Assembly (NCBI GenBank): GCA_902605755.1
Contig: CACLDR010000001.1
Location: forward strand, 1 to 64,000
Length of the DNA: 64,000 nt
Origin: an uncultured Marinoscillum sp.
GTDB lineage: Bacteria; Bacteroidota; Bacteroidia; Cytophagales; Cyclobacteriaceae
Reading direction: 5' to 3'
The notes under the pieces: generated by a model
What the model was told of the DNA's origin: nothing
The model's input: the letters and a program-made list of their open reading frames with translations, nothing else
Database searches by the model: none
Made by a program: the position numbers and the translations under genes
In this document: in pieces, positions 18,500-28,492 of the stretch
Layout of the letters: every line of letters starts with the position of its first letter
Position numbering within the stretch: position 1 is the first letter of the stretch

Positions 18500-20425
18500 A
18501 TGGGTAAAATCATAGGCATAGACTTGGGCACAACAAATTCTTGTGTGGCCGTGATGGAAGGAAACGAACCGGTCGTCATCCAAAATAGCGAAGGAAGAAG
18601 AACGACACCATCAATCTTAGCATTCCTCGATGGAGGTAATGGAGAACGTAAAGTAGGAGATCCTGCCAAAAGACAGGCAATTACTAATCCTGAACACACC
18701 ATTAGCTCTGTTAAAAGATTTATGGGAAAACGGTTTTCTGATGTTAAAAAAGAAATGAAACATATTTCATACAATCTTGAGGCAGGAACCAATGACGTGG
18801 TTAGGGTGAAAATAGGTGATCGAAATTACACTCCACAAGAATTATCAGCGATGATTCTTCAAAAAATGAAATCAACTGCAGAGGACTTTTTGGGGACAGA
18901 GGTGACCGAAGCAGTGGTTACCGTTCCCGCTTATTTTAACGATGCTGAGCGTCAAGCGACAAAAGAAGCTGGTCAAATTGCAGGATTGGAAGTCAAGAGA
19001 ATCATTAATGAGCCCACAGCCGCTGCGCTCGCTTATGGCTTAGATAAAAAGAATGCCGACATGAAGATAGCGGTTTACGATTTAGGAGGTGGAACTTTTG
19101 ATATTTCCATATTAGAATTGGGGGATGGTGTTTTCGAGGTAAAATCTACCAATGGAGATGTTCATTTAGGAGGAGATGATTTTGATGCTATGATAATTGA
19201 CTGGTTGGCAGAGGAATTTATCAAAGATGAAAATATAGACCTCAGAAAAGATCCGATGGCACTACAGCGTCTCAAAGAAGCTGCTGAAAAAGCAAAAATA
19301 GAATTGTCCAGCTCAAGCAGCACAGAGATTAATTTACCCTACATTATGCCTGTTGATGGGATTCCCAAACATTTAGTAAGATCTTTGTCGAGAGCAGTCT
19401 TTGAGCAATTAGCCGATAATTTGGTTCGCAGGTCTATGAGTCCTGTAAAAAAGGCTTTGAGCGATGCTAATTTGTCGACCAGCGACATAGATGAAGTTAT
19501 TTTAGTTGGGGGGTCTACCAGAATACCTAAAATTCAGGATGAAGTAGAGAAATTTTTTGGTAAAAAACCTTCAAAAGGCGTCAATCCAGATGAAGTAGTA
19601 GCTATAGGAGCAGCTATTCAAGGAGGAGTATTAACAGGAGAAGTGAAGGATGTGTTATTACTCGATGTTACTCCACTTTCTTTAGGAATAGCGACGATGG
19701 GTGATGTGATGACTAAGTTGATAGAAGCAAATACGACCATCCCAAGCAAAAAATCAGAAGTATTTTCCACAGCGGCCGACAGCCAGCCTTCTGTTGAGAT
19801 TCATGTGTTGCAAGGAGAGCGTCCGATGGCCAAAGATAATCGAACAATTGGTAAGTTTCATTTGGATGGTATCCCTCCAGCACCTCGCGGAGTTCCCCAA
19901 ATAGAAGTGACTTTTGACATTGATGCCAACGGGATCTTGAATGTATCGGCAAAAGATAAGGGAACGGGTAAAGAGCAAAAAATTAGAATTGAAGCTTCTT
20001 CAGGACTTAGTGAGGAAGAAATAGAGAAAATGAAGCAAGAGGCACAGGCTAATGCTGAAACTGATAAAATTGAGAAGGAAAAAATTGAGAAACTAAATGC
20101 TGCTGACTCATTGATTTTCCAAACAGAAAAACAATTGAAGGATTACGGAGATAAGATTTCTGAAGGAAATAAAAAGCCCATTAGTGAAGCTTTGACTAAA
20201 CTAAAAGAAGCTCATGCAAGTGGAGATTTGGCTGCTATAGATACAGCGACAGAAGCTCTTAGCAAAGTTTGGGAAAGTGCTTCTCAGGAAATTTATGCGG
20301 CCCAAGCGAATTCTGAAGCTGCCAGTGCTGGATCTGGACAGGGGCAAGAGACGTCCGAGAAGGAGGGTAAGACTGACCAAGATGTCAGTGATGTTGAATT
20401 TGAAGAAGTAGATGACAAAAAGTAG
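18500..20425 (+). CDS. dnaK: Molecular chaperone DnaK (Hsp70)
   Basis: Cytoplasmic ATP-dependent chaperone, 641 residues. The actin-fold ATPase shows '[14 protein letters not shown]', '[13 protein letters not shown]' and '[14 protein letters not shown]'. The interdomain linker is '[14 protein letters not shown]', followed by the peptide-binding domain. The C-terminus '[14 protein letters not shown]' is the acidic DnaK tail. It is a single-gene unit; grpE and dnaJ are not adjacent. The upstream inverted repeat suggests stress control. Confidence 0.97.
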   Translation: MGKIIGIDLGTTNSCVAVMEGNEPVVIQNSEGRRTTPSILAFLDGGNGERKVGDPAKRQAITNPEHTISSVKRFMGKRFSDVKKEMKHISYNLEAGTNDVVRVKIGDRNYTPQELSAMILQKMKSTAEDFLGTEVTEAVVTVPAYFNDAERQATKEAGQIAGLEVKRIINEPTAAALAYGLDKKNADMKIAVYDLGGGTFDISILELGDGVFEVKSTNGDVHLGGDDFDAMIIDWLAEEFIKDENIDLRKDPMALQRLKEAAEKAKIELSSSSSTEINLPYIMPVDGIPKHLVRSLSRAVFEQLADNLVRRSMSPVKKALSDANLSTSDIDEVILVGGSTRIPKIQDEVEKFFGKKPSKGVNPDEVVAIGAAIQGGVLTGEVKDVLLLDVTPLSLGIATMGDVMTKLIEANTTIPSKKSEVFSTAADSQPSVEIHVLQGERPMAKDNRTIGKFHLDGIPPAPRGVPQIEVTFDIDANGILNVSAKDKGTGKEQKIRIEASSGLSEEEIEKMKQEAQANAETDKIEKEKIEKLNAADSLIFQTEKQLKDYGDKISEGNKKPISEALTKLKEAHASGDLAAIDTATEALSKVWESASQEIYAAQANSEAASAGSGQGQETSEKEGKTDQDVSDVEFEEVDDKK

Positions 20426-20572
20426 AATTAGAGAAGATGCTAATATGATTCGAGTGTGAAAGAATTGTCAAGGTATCTTTAATTTGTTTTATCAGATGGG
20501 TAAATTAAATTCAATTGGAAAGTACTCAGTTTAATTATTCCTGAATTTAAAGTATGAGATTATAATTTTTTT

Positions 20573-20580
20573 TATATTTG
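20573..20580 (+). promoter_or_regulatory. Probable -7 element for rplS
   Basis: TATATTTG is an exact -7 match for the Bacteroidota primary sigma factor, 32 bases before the rplS ATG. No TTTG is seen at the -33 distance. Confidence 0.5.
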
Positions 20581-20612
20581 CCATTTTATAAGAGAACTCA
20601 GGTAAAAAAATT

Positions 20613-20966
20613 ATGAGTGACTTAATGAATTTTATAGAAAAGCAGAACAGTCGTAAAAAAGAGTATAACACTCTTTTTAGTCCCGGAGACACTATCAATG
20701 TACATTACAAAATTAAAGAGGGGAGTAAGGAAAGGATTCAGCAGTTCCAAGGGGTTGTGTTACAAATTAAGAACCGTAACAGCATTGGGGAAACATTTAC
20801 GGTTAGGAAAATTTCAAATGGTATTGCAGTTGAAAGAATTTTTCCAACAGAATCACCTAATATTGATAAAATAGAGATTGTGAGAAGTGGTAATGTGAGA
20901 AGAGCAAAACTTTATTATTTAAGAGATTTAAAAGGTAAAGCTGCTAGGATCAAAGATAAAATTTAA
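20613..20966 (+). CDS. rplS: 50S ribosomal protein L19
   Basis: The 117-residue protein has the L19 core: '[30 protein letters not shown]', '[20 protein letters not shown]' and '[34 protein letters not shown]'. It sits at the interface of the two ribosomal subunits. In many bacteria rplS follows trmD; here it is about 38 kb from rpsP-rimM-trmD, as is common in Bacteroidota. An intrinsic terminator follows 20 bases after the stop. Confidence 0.97.
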   Translation: MSDLMNFIEKQNSRKKEYNTLFSPGDTINVHYKIKEGSKERIQQFQGVVLQIKNRNSIGETFTVRKISNGIAVERIFPTESPNIDKIEIVRSGNVRRAKLYYLRDLKGKAARIKDKI

Positions 20967-20985
20967 TTTCCCTGAACTAATTTAC

Positions 20986-21017
20986 AAAAAAGTCGACTTC
21001 TAAGTTGACTTTTTTTA
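20986..21017 (+). terminator. Intrinsic terminator after rplS
   Basis: The stem AAAAAAGTCGAC (20986-20997) pairs with GTTGACTTTTTT across a 6-base loop with one G-T pair, and runs into a T7 tract at 21011-21017. The A-rich left arm would also allow function in the other direction. It separates rplS from dapF. Confidence 0.8.
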
Positions 21018-21029
21018 TTTCTGGAAAAT

Positions 21030-21800
21030 ATGAGAATTTCATTTGCAAAATTTCAAGGCACTGGTAATGATTTTGTGCTTGTCGATAATCGTACAGAATT
21101 TTTTCCAAAGGGGAGCTTAGATTTAATACGTCAATTGACAAAAACTAAGTTCGGTATAGGAGCGGATGGACTTATTTTAGTTGAAAATCACTCAAGTCTT
21201 GATTTTGAAATGGTTTATTTTAATTCTGATGCTAGCCAAAGCTTGTGTGGCAATGGTAGTATATGCGCAGTTCAGTTCGCAAGAGACTTGGGAATTATAC
21301 ATAATCAAACTACATTTAAAACTCATGACGGCGTACATGATGCATTTTTTAAAGGGGGACTGGTATACTTAAGTTTACATCCCCTCAATGAGATTTCATC
21401 GGGGGAGAATTATTTTTTTATTAATAACGGGTCTCCTCATTACGTTAAATTTGTTTCTAGTGTTGAAAAAATAGATGTAAACGGTGAGGGTGCTCAGGTA
21501 AGAAATTCAAAAGAATTTGCTCCCGAAGGGACCAATGTTAATTTTGTGGAAATAGATAATGAATTATTGAAAGTTAGGACTTTTGAAAGGGGTGTGGAGA
21601 CTGAAACGCTTTCTTGCGGGACTGGTGCAACAGCATCAGCTATAGTAGCAGCTTACGCCTTCGAGATGGAGAGTCCGATAACCATAGAATCACGAGGAGG
21701 ACAACTATTTGTCAGCTTTGTTAAAGTAGGGAAAAGCTTTAGTGAGATTTATTTAGCCAGTCGAGCAACAAAAGTTTTTGAGGGGAGTATTGATATTTAA
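21030..21800 (+). CDS. dapF: Diaminopimelate epimerase
   Basis: Converts LL- to meso-diaminopimelate for lysine and peptidoglycan synthesis. The two catalytic cysteines are in 'SLCGNGSICAVQFA' and 'ETLSCGTGATASA'; the N-terminus 'FAKFQGTGNDFVLVDN' is typical. Length 256 residues, normal. The start is 13 bases past the rplS terminator, so the promoter must overlap the terminator or lie upstream. Its presence shows the cell still makes DAP-type peptidoglycan precursors. Confidence 0.95.
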   Translation: MRISFAKFQGTGNDFVLVDNRTEFFPKGSLDLIRQLTKTKFGIGADGLILVENHSSLDFEMVYFNSDASQSLCGNGSICAVQFARDLGIIHNQTTFKTHDGVHDAFFKGGLVYLSLHPLNEISSGENYFFINNGSPHYVKFVSSVEKIDVNGEGAQVRNSKEFAPEGTNVNFVEIDNELLKVRTFERGVETETLSCGTGATASAIVAAYAFEMESPITIESRGGQLFVSFVKVGKSFSEIYLASRATKVFEGSIDI

Positions 21801-21863
21801 TTTACTAATGAGATTATCTAAGAATATTAACTTAAAACTGATTTTGCAATTATTATAAAGAAT

Positions 21864-24800
21864 ATGTTTGACTGGATTACAAAAGGTTTTGGCAAGGTTT
21901 TTGGCACTAAGGCGGATCGTGATTTAAAGTTGTTAATGCCTCATTTAGACCTCATAAATATCGAATTTTTGAAACTAGAGAAAATTTCTGATGACGAATT
22001 GAGGGCTCGAACAAAAGAATTAAAAACCTTAATTAAAGACCGCTTACAAATGATTGATGATGAGCTCGAGGGCTTGCACGAAAAAGTAAATAAAAATCTA
22101 GATTTAGATCTCAGTCAAAAGGATGATATTTTTAAAAAGATTGATGTCCTAGAATTAGAGAGAAATGAGCAATTAGAGCTTATTCTAGATGACATTCTTC
22201 CACAGGCTTTTGCTGTGGTAAAGGAAACGGCAAGAAGATTTTCTGAGAGAGGACAACTTACTGTCGTGAAATCTGATTTTGATGCTCAAATTTCCAAGGT
22301 TAAGAGCAATGTCGAGATTAAAGGAGACCAGGCGGTTTGGCATAATAAATGGCTTGCTGCCGGTACTGATATTCAATGGAATATGATTCACTATGATGTC
22401 CAATTGGTTGGAGGAGTTGTACTTCATCAAGGAAAAATTTCTGAGATGGCAACAGGTGAAGGTAAAACTTTAGTGGCAACGTTACCTGCCTTTCTCAATG
22501 CGCTAGCTGGTCGTGGGGTACACATAGTAACTGTTAATGACTATTTGGCCAAAAGGGATTCCGAATGGAATGCCCCTTTATTTGAATTTCATGGATTAAC
22601 GGTAGATTGTATAGATAAATACCCTCCTAATTCCGTAGAACGTCGGGTGGCTTATCGAAAAGATATCATATATGGAACCAACAATGAGTTTGGGTTTGAT
22701 TATTTAAGGGATAATATGTCAAGATCAACTGAAGAATTGGTTCAAGGCAAACATCATTTTGCAATGGTTGATGAAGTTGATTCAGTTCTCATAGACGATG
22801 CACGAACTCCTCTAATTATCTCCGGACCTATAGCTAAGGGGGATGAGCATGAATTTTACGAATTGAAGCCAAGGTTGCAAAAGCTTGTTGATGCCCAACG
22901 GAAATTGACATCAGATTATCTGAATGAGGCGAAGAAATTTATTAGGGGGAATAATGATAAAGAAGGAGGTTTACCATTATTTAGATCTTTTAGAGGATTA
23001 CCTAAATATAAGCCTTTAATAAAATTTTTGAGTGAGCCTGGCATACGTCAAGTCTTACAGAAAACGGAAAATATTTATTTGCAGGATAATCAAAAGATGA
23101 TGCCTGAGGCAGACGAAACTTTATTTTTCACTATTGATGAAAAGCAAAATTCAATAAATTTAACCGAGAAGGGGATCGATCTCATCACCAAAGACGGGGA
23201 AGATGCAACTTTTTTCATTCTGCCTGATATAGCCATAGAGATCAATAAGTTGGAGCAGGACACGACAATAGATGAAAACGAGAAATTGAAAGCAAAGGAT
23301 ACCATTATTCAAGACTATAATATTAAGTCTCAACGGATTCATTCGGTCAATCAACTTTTAAGGGCTTATTGTCTCTATGAGAAAGATACAGAATACATCG
23401 TTGTAGATTCAAAAGTGAAAATTGTCGACGAGCAGACAGGTCGAGTAATGGAAGGGCGAAGGTACGCCGATGGATTGCATCAAGCCATAGAGGCCAAGGA
23501 AAATGTCAAGGTAGAAGATGCTACTCAGACCTATGCAACTATTACTTTGCAAAATTATTTTAGAATGTATCACAAGCTTGCTGGAATGACGGGTACCGCT
23601 GAGACGGAAGCTGGAGAATTTTGGGATATTTATAAACTGGATGTGGTCGTTTGTCCTACCAACAGACCTATTGTCCGTAAGGACATGGAGGATAAGGTTT
23701 ATAAAACTATTCGTGAAAAGTTTAATGCAGTCGTTGAGGAAGTAACCGAGTTGACTGCTTTAGGAAGACCCGTATTGGTAGGTACCACATCAGTGGAAAT
23801 ATCCGAGTTGCTCAGTAGGATGTTAAAGTTGAAAAATATCAATCATCAAGTATTGAATGCAAAGCAACACGCTAAGGAAGCAGATGTTGTCGGAGAGGCA
23901 GGAAAACCGGGGACGGTAACCATCGCTACTAATATGGCGGGTAGAGGTACAGATATAAAGCTGAGTCAAGAGTCAAAGGCAGCAGGAGGATTGGCAATTA
24001 TTGGAACGGAGCGTCATGAATCTAGACGTGTTGATCGTCAGTTACGGGGGCGTTCAGGAAGACAGGGAGATGTGGGATCTTCACAATTTTTTGTATCACT
24101 TGAAGATAATTTGATGCGTCTTTTTGGTTCAGATCGTATGGCTAGAATTATGGATAGGTTGGGCCTCAAAGAAGGTGAGGTAATTCAGCACAGTATGATT
24201 ACCAAGTCCATCGAACGAGCGCAAAAGAAAGTTGAGGAGAATAATTTTGCGACTAGAAAAAGACTACTTGAATACGACGACGTTATGAATTCACAAAGAG
24301 AGGTTATCTATAAACGTCGAAAAAATGCGTTGTACGGTGAAAGATTGCAATTCGACATCATGAACATGCTTTATGATCTTTGCGAAGACATGGCTCAAAT
24401 TAATAAGGAAGTAAATAACCCAGACGAACTTAGACTTCAAACGATCAGTAATTTGGGAATAGATTTTCAAATAAGTTTCGAAGAATTACAGAAAATATCA
24501 GATTCTGGATTGGCAGAAAAGCTATATTATGAAGCACATGCATCCTACATATCTAAAAATCGAGCAATTGTTAACAAAATCCTTCCTTTGCTCAAGCAGT
24601 TGTTGAAAAACAGAGGGGCCGTGGTTCAAAATGTTATGGTTCCTTTTACAGATGGTATCAAACAAATAGGTGTGAATGTCAACTTACAAGAATCAGTGAA
24701 TTCAAGTGGTTTAATGGTAATTTCCGAGATGGAAAAAATCATTACGGTTGCCATTATTGATCAACTTTGGAAAGAACATTTAAGAGATATGGATGACTTA

Positions 24801-25211
24801 AAACAATCTGTACAAAATGCAGTTTATGAGCAAAAAGATCCACTTCTTATATATAAATTCGAGGGCTTTGAAATGTTTAAACTTTTTATTGGTAAAGTCA
24901 ATCAAGAAACAATGTCTTTATTGGTAAAATCAGAAATTCCAATTCAAAATGAGCATGAGGTCAAGGAGGCTAATCGATCTAAATCGTCCCAGAAATACCA
25001 AGAATCAAAAGCAGAGACTAAATCAGCTTTGTCCTATCAAGAATCTAATGGGAAGCAAGTCGCGAAGACGGCACCGATAAAAACCCAGAAAATAGCAAGT
25101 AGAAATACAAGAGTGTCTGTAAAGTATACTGATGGAATGGTTAAAAAGAACATTAAGTATAAATTGGTAGAAGATGATTTGAAATTAAATAAATGCATTC
25201 TTATAGACTGA
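21864..25211 (+). CDS. secA: Protein translocase ATPase SecA
   Basis: SecA drives unfolded preproteins through SecYEG. The 1115-residue protein has 'EMATGEGKTLVATLPA' (Walker A), 'HFAMVDEVDSVLIDDARTPLIISGP' (DEVD box), 'TNMAGRGTDIKL' and 'QLRGRSGRQGDVG'. An insertion of about 100 residues near 340-440 is usual for Bacteroidota SecA. The C-terminus lacks the CxCxSGKxxxxCH zinc motif and ends in 'KYKLVEDDLKLNKCILID'. The last 19 bases overlap the SPOR lipoprotein gene. Confidence 0.97.
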   Translation: MFDWITKGFGKVFGTKADRDLKLLMPHLDLINIEFLKLEKISDDELRARTKELKTLIKDRLQMIDDELEGLHEKVNKNLDLDLSQKDDIFKKIDVLELERNEQLELILDDILPQAFAVVKETARRFSERGQLTVVKSDFDAQISKVKSNVEIKGDQAVWHNKWLAAGTDIQWNMIHYDVQLVGGVVLHQGKISEMATGEGKTLVATLPAFLNALAGRGVHIVTVNDYLAKRDSEWNAPLFEFHGLTVDCIDKYPPNSVERRVAYRKDIIYGTNNEFGFDYLRDNMSRSTEELVQGKHHFAMVDEVDSVLIDDARTPLIISGPIAKGDEHEFYELKPRLQKLVDAQRKLTSDYLNEAKKFIRGNNDKEGGLPLFRSFRGLPKYKPLIKFLSEPGIRQVLQKTENIYLQDNQKMMPEADETLFFTIDEKQNSINLTEKGIDLITKDGEDATFFILPDIAIEINKLEQDTTIDENEKLKAKDTIIQDYNIKSQRIHSVNQLLRAYCLYEKDTEYIVVDSKVKIVDEQTGRVMEGRRYADGLHQAIEAKENVKVEDATQTYATITLQNYFRMYHKLAGMTGTAETEAGEFWDIYKLDVVVCPTNRPIVRKDMEDKVYKTIREKFNAVVEEVTELTALGRPVLVGTTSVEISELLSRMLKLKNINHQVLNAKQHAKEADVVGEAGKPGTVTIATNMAGRGTDIKLSQESKAAGGLAIIGTERHESRRVDRQLRGRSGRQGDVGSSQFFVSLEDNLMRLFGSDRMARIMDRLGLKEGEVIQHSMITKSIERAQKKVEENNFATRKRLLEYDDVMNSQREVIYKRRKNALYGERLQFDIMNMLYDLCEDMAQINKEVNNPDELRLQTISNLGIDFQISFEELQKISDSGLAEKLYYEAHASYISKNRAIVNKILPLLKQLLKNRGAVVQNVMVPFTDGIKQIGVNVNLQESVNSSGLMVISEMEKIITVAIIDQLWKEHLRDMDDLKQSVQNAVYEQKDPLLIYKFEGFEMFKLFIGKVNQETMSLLVKSEIPIQNEHEVKEANRSKSSQKYQESKAETKSALSYQESNGKQVAKTAPIKTQKIASRNTRVSVKYTDGMVKKNIKYKLVEDDLKLNKCILID

Positions 25212-25687
25212 TCTTTTTTTTCCCAATGCTTGTAATGGCTTGCAAAACGAGTAACCCGGTCATCAGGCCTTATAAAGAAGACTTATCTGTGTATAGAAAG
25301 GAGTTGCCCAAAGTAAAAGATGTAGCATTTGCGCCAAAAATTTTGAAAGAGCCTGTCAGATTATACGGGCATATAACCAAAGAAATCGATAGTATAAGTA
25401 ATTTAATTGTTTTTCAAAATAAAAAACTCAATGTAAGAGATGGATTTGTTATCCAAGTTTACTCCAATATTAATCGAGATGAAGCCCTTAATATTCATAA
25501 TTATTGCCAAGATGTTTTCCCAAAGATGCCAATTAGTTTGACCTACAATCAACCTAATTATAGAATAAAAATCGGGGCATTTTATGAAAAATTAGCTGCA
25601 ACGAGGTTTTTAAACGATATTAAAAAGACTTTTCCTAAATCCATAGTAATAGCTGAAAAAATCCCAATTAAAGTAATTGATGAATAA
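25193..25687 (+). CDS. SPOR-domain lipoprotein
   Basis: This 164-residue protein begins with a lipoprotein signal 'MHSYRLIFFFPMLVMACK' with the lipobox VMAC, so it is probably exported and lipidated. The C-terminal part (about 82-155) resembles a SPOR domain: 'GFVIQVYSNINRDEALNIHN' and 'YRIKIGAFYEKLAATRFLND'. SPOR domains bind denuded glycan strands at division sites. It overlaps secA by 19 bases and the M20 gene by 8, so the three are co-transcribed. A specific role is not known. Confidence 0.8.
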   Translation: MHSYRLIFFFPMLVMACKTSNPVIRPYKEDLSVYRKELPKVKDVAFAPKILKEPVRLYGHITKEIDSISNLIVFQNKKLNVRDGFVIQVYSNINRDEALNIHNYCQDVFPKMPISLTYNQPNYRIKIGAFYEKLAATRFLNDIKKTFPKSIVIAEKIPIKVIDE

Positions 25688-26870
25688 TCTAGTTAACAGT
25701 ATTAAAACAATGTCTGAGTCTTTTTTTGATGAGATTAAGACATATCGAAGACATTTACACCAGCATCCTGAATTATCTTTCAAGGAGTATCATACAGCAG
25801 ACTTTATTGAGAATAAATTACGTGAGATGGGGATTGTAAATATTCAAAGAATTGTTAAAACAGGAGTTACCTTTTTGCTTGAGGGATCGAGCGAAGGGAA
25901 AAATATAGCTTTGAGGGCAGATATAGATGCACTTCCTATTTTAGAAAAAAGTCAAGTGGATTACAGGTCTAAATATGATGGTATTATGCATGCCTGTGGA
26001 CATGATGTCCATACCTCATGTTTGCTTGGCGTGGCAAAAATTCTAAACCAATTAAAATCTGAGTTTAAGGGGAGTGTGAAATTCATTTTTCAACCTGGTG
26101 AGGAGAAAGCACCTGGAGGTGCGTCATTATTAATTAAAGAGGGAATTTTACAGCACCCTATTCCTAAAACCATTTTGGGACAGCATGTCATGCCTTTTAT
26201 TGAAGTAGGGAAAGTAGGTTTTCGTCCTGGTAAGTATATGGCAAGTTCTGATGAGATTTACCTAACAATCGAGGGAAAAGGAGGTCATGCGGCAATGCCT
26301 GAAAAATTCGTGGATCCAGTCATTATCACTAGTCATATTTTGATCGCGTTACAGCAGATAATTAGCCGAAAGGCTAGTCCAAAGATGCCCTCTGTACTTT
26401 CTTTTGGTGATATATCGAGCAAGGGCTCCACAAATGTAATACCAGATTTTGTCAATGTTTCAGGAACTTTTCGAACTTTTGATGAAATATGGAGGGCAAA
26501 GGCCTTGGTATTGATTACTAAAATGGCAGAGGGCATTGCTGCATCCATGGGAGCAAAATGTAAAGTGAGAATAGAGAAGGGCTATCCATATTTATTCAAT
26601 GATCCTGCCTATACTGAAAGAAATATATCAGCGGCTCAAGAATATCTAGGGATAGAAAATGTTGTAAATTTAGATTTATGGATGGCGTCAGAGGATTTTT
26701 CTTTTTATTCCCAAAATGTTGAGGGTTGCTTTTATAGATTAGGGACACGAAATGAGACCAAATCTATCGTCTCTGGTGTACATACCCCTGATTTTAATAT
26801 TGACGAGGACGCTATAAAGATTGGTATGGGTTTAATGAGCTGGTTAACAATTCAAGAGCTTAATCATTAA
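25680..26870 (+). CDS. M20 family metallo-amidohydrolase/peptidase
   Basis: A zinc hydrolase of about 396 residues related to hippurate hydrolases and N-acyl-amino acid amidohydrolases. Metal ligands are in 'GIMHACGHDVHTSCLLG', 'FQPGEEKAPGGA' and 'LGQHVMP'; 'GKGGHAAMPEKFVDPV' is the lid-domain dimer motif. The ATG at 25680 is preferred over a TTG one codon upstream; it overlaps the SPOR gene end (ATGAATAA). Substrate unknown; deacylation of amino acids or peptides is likely. It could equally be an N-acetyl-diaminopimelate deacetylase-like enzyme. Confidence 0.88.
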   Translation: MNNLVNSIKTMSESFFDEIKTYRRHLHQHPELSFKEYHTADFIENKLREMGIVNIQRIVKTGVTFLLEGSSEGKNIALRADIDALPILEKSQVDYRSKYDGIMHACGHDVHTSCLLGVAKILNQLKSEFKGSVKFIFQPGEEKAPGGASLLIKEGILQHPIPKTILGQHVMPFIEVGKVGFRPGKYMASSDEIYLTIEGKGGHAAMPEKFVDPVIITSHILIALQQIISRKASPKMPSVLSFGDISSKGSTNVIPDFVNVSGTFRTFDEIWRAKALVLITKMAEGIAASMGAKCKVRIEKGYPYLFNDPAYTERNISAAQEYLGIENVVNLDLWMASEDFSFYSQNVEGCFYRLGTRNETKSIVSGVHTPDFNIDEDAIKIGMGLMSWLTIQELNH

Positions 26871-26936
26871 TATGCATGATATGAACTATTTTAGTATAAA
26901 TAAAGAATAAAGGTCAAGAAAAATAGTTAGTTTAAA

Positions 26937-27278
26937 GTGTTGAGAGTGAATTCCTTGATAGATAAAATAATTTCACTTATAAAGATTAAAGCCGATCAGT
27001 TAAAACTTGAGTTGATTTTCAAATTTTCTACGTTCTTATCTCTTTCTATTTATATTTTTACTGTGGTAATCTTGTCTCTACTAATGCTGATTTTTTTATC
27101 GCTGGGTGTAGCAGCTGTTATTAACGAGTTTTTAATGAGTGCTTATTGGGGATACTTCATTGCGAGTGGATTTTTTCTATTTTTGATTATCCTGTTTTTA
27201 TGGATATTTAGATTTAGGAAAATCCAAAATTGGTTGGAACAAGTAATCATTGAATCTAGCTATCAAAAAAAATCATGA
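26937..27278 (+). CDS. Phage holin superfamily-like membrane protein
   Basis: This 113-residue protein has an amphipathic N-terminus and two strongly hydrophobic helices (about 33-57 and 69-93). It resembles the PF07332-type 'phage_holin_3_6' family, which despite the name is a widespread bacterial membrane family. The start is GTG at 26937 or TTG at 26940; no ATG is available. It overlaps the next gene by 4 bases (ATGA), and both may act together at the membrane. Nothing else here suggests a prophage. Confidence 0.75.
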   Translation: MLRVNSLIDKIISLIKIKADQLKLELIFKFSTFLSLSIYIFTVVILSLLMLIFLSLGVAAVINEFLMSAYWGYFIASGFFLFLIILFLWIFRFRKIQNWLEQVIIESSYQKKS

Positions 27279-27616
27279 GCAAACACTCTATTAAATATGA
27301 GCATTTGAAAGCTCAATTGAATTCAAATGAAGATCTTATACGTTCAGAATTGAATAAGGTTTCGAAGAAATTTGAAAATGAATGGTACTCGATATTATTA
27401 GGCATTAGTCTAGGATCAGTCTTAATAGGATTAGGGTATTATTGGTTCAGCCCCCCAGAGAAATCTACCAGGAAAGTCAAGAATAAAAAAAATAAGGCTC
27501 ATAGGAGACGTTATTTAAGGAAAGGAGTGTACAAATTTGTACTTAATCAAATGCCACAAGTTTTTGAAAAAATATTTAAGGAAATAGAAGGAGTTAAGAA
27601 AATTAGTGATGATTAA
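27275..27616 (+). CDS. Hypothetical membrane-anchored basic protein
   Basis: The 113-residue protein has a charged N-terminal helix (1-45), one transmembrane segment (about 47-66, 'ILLGISLGSVLIGLGYYWF') and a basic tail with runs of Lys/Arg. It overlaps the holin-like gene by 4 bases. I recognise no family; proteins of this layout often pair with PF07332 proteins in Bacteroidota. Its stop codon lies inside the stem of a perfect terminator hairpin. Confidence 0.7.
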   Translation: MSKHSIKYEHLKAQLNSNEDLIRSELNKVSKKFENEWYSILLGISLGSVLIGLGYYWFSPPEKSTRKVKNKKNKAHRRRYLRKGVYKFVLNQMPQVFEKIFKEIEGVKKISDD

Positions 27617-27644
27617 TCAGGTAATCATCACTAATTTTCTTTTG
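27601..27644 (+). terminator. Strong intrinsic terminator overlapping a stop codon
   Basis: A perfect 15-bp stem (AATTAGTGATGATTA at 27601-27615 with its complement at 27622-27636) has a 6-base loop ATCAGG and is followed by a T-rich tail. The left arm encodes the last codons of the upstream gene. It closes the 21-27.6 kb plus-strand run. Confidence 0.85.
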
Positions 27645-28492
27645 TATGTCTAATGGAATTCCCAAACGTGTCGACCGCCAAAAGTTATTGCTTGAGTGGT
27701 AATTCCTAAGACCGCCATTTAAGGGTTTAATGTAAACGTAAACTCAAACTTTTATAGCCTATTCTCATTTTTTAAAGGATAATCACATTATGAATTATTA
27801 AGGAAGTCTTAAGGGACTAACAATGCTATTTTATTTTTTTCTTATCAAATTTTTTTTATCCATTTTTCTAAAATAAATGTATTAATCCTTTGTATTTTTT
27901 TAAAGAATTAATTTAAATAATAAATGATAAATGATAAATAGTTGGCTAATTACTCATTGGGAATCCAATTTTTAGTGCTATTTGTAAGAAATAATTACCA
28001 TTAATGTTTTAGCTCTTTTTATAGGGCAGAATTTGAAATAACTTCAAATTAGAAAAGTGAAAAGTTCGAAGGGCCTTGACTTTAGCTTAGGGGACCAATT
28101 ATTCCTATTTTTGCATTTCATTTTTTAAAGTTCTCAGCTTTGCAATAAACTAAAGAATAGCATATTGACATGGATATCCTCAATGAAGTCTCTATTTTAC
28201 ATATTTTCTTTAAGGCCAAAACAGAGGTATTGGTACCTAGTTTACTACTGTTGCATTTGAGATATACCATTATCTTTGGATAAGCGAACTGGCCTAATTT
28301 TACTAGAGTAGTTGGAAAAATTTGTTGATTACCTCTTTAAATTACGCCAAGCAGTAGTTCATTTTAAGCAAAATTTTGGCTGCTGCTTGTACACTTTGGT
28401 GTTTTCGTTGAATTAAATTTAAATCATGCGCTTAAAATAAATTTTGTTATTCAGCATGCGTAATTAAATCAAACGGAAATGATTAAAATAGT
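27645..28492. other. Gap with no recognised gene
   Basis: About 850 very AT-rich bases between a terminator and the end of the zinc peptidase gene. On the minus strand a run of some 60 codons without a stop ('IFPTTLVKLGQFAYPKIMVY' from about 28323 downward) and a piece 'SVQAAAKILLKMN' look coding-like, but no start, family or continuous frame is seen. Probably decayed sequence; not annotated as a gene. Confidence 0.35.

Noticed and set aside
26937-27278. Holin-like annotation as evidence for a prophage.
   Set aside because: No lysin, terminase, capsid, tail or integrase gene is nearby, and this family is common in bacterial chromosomes.
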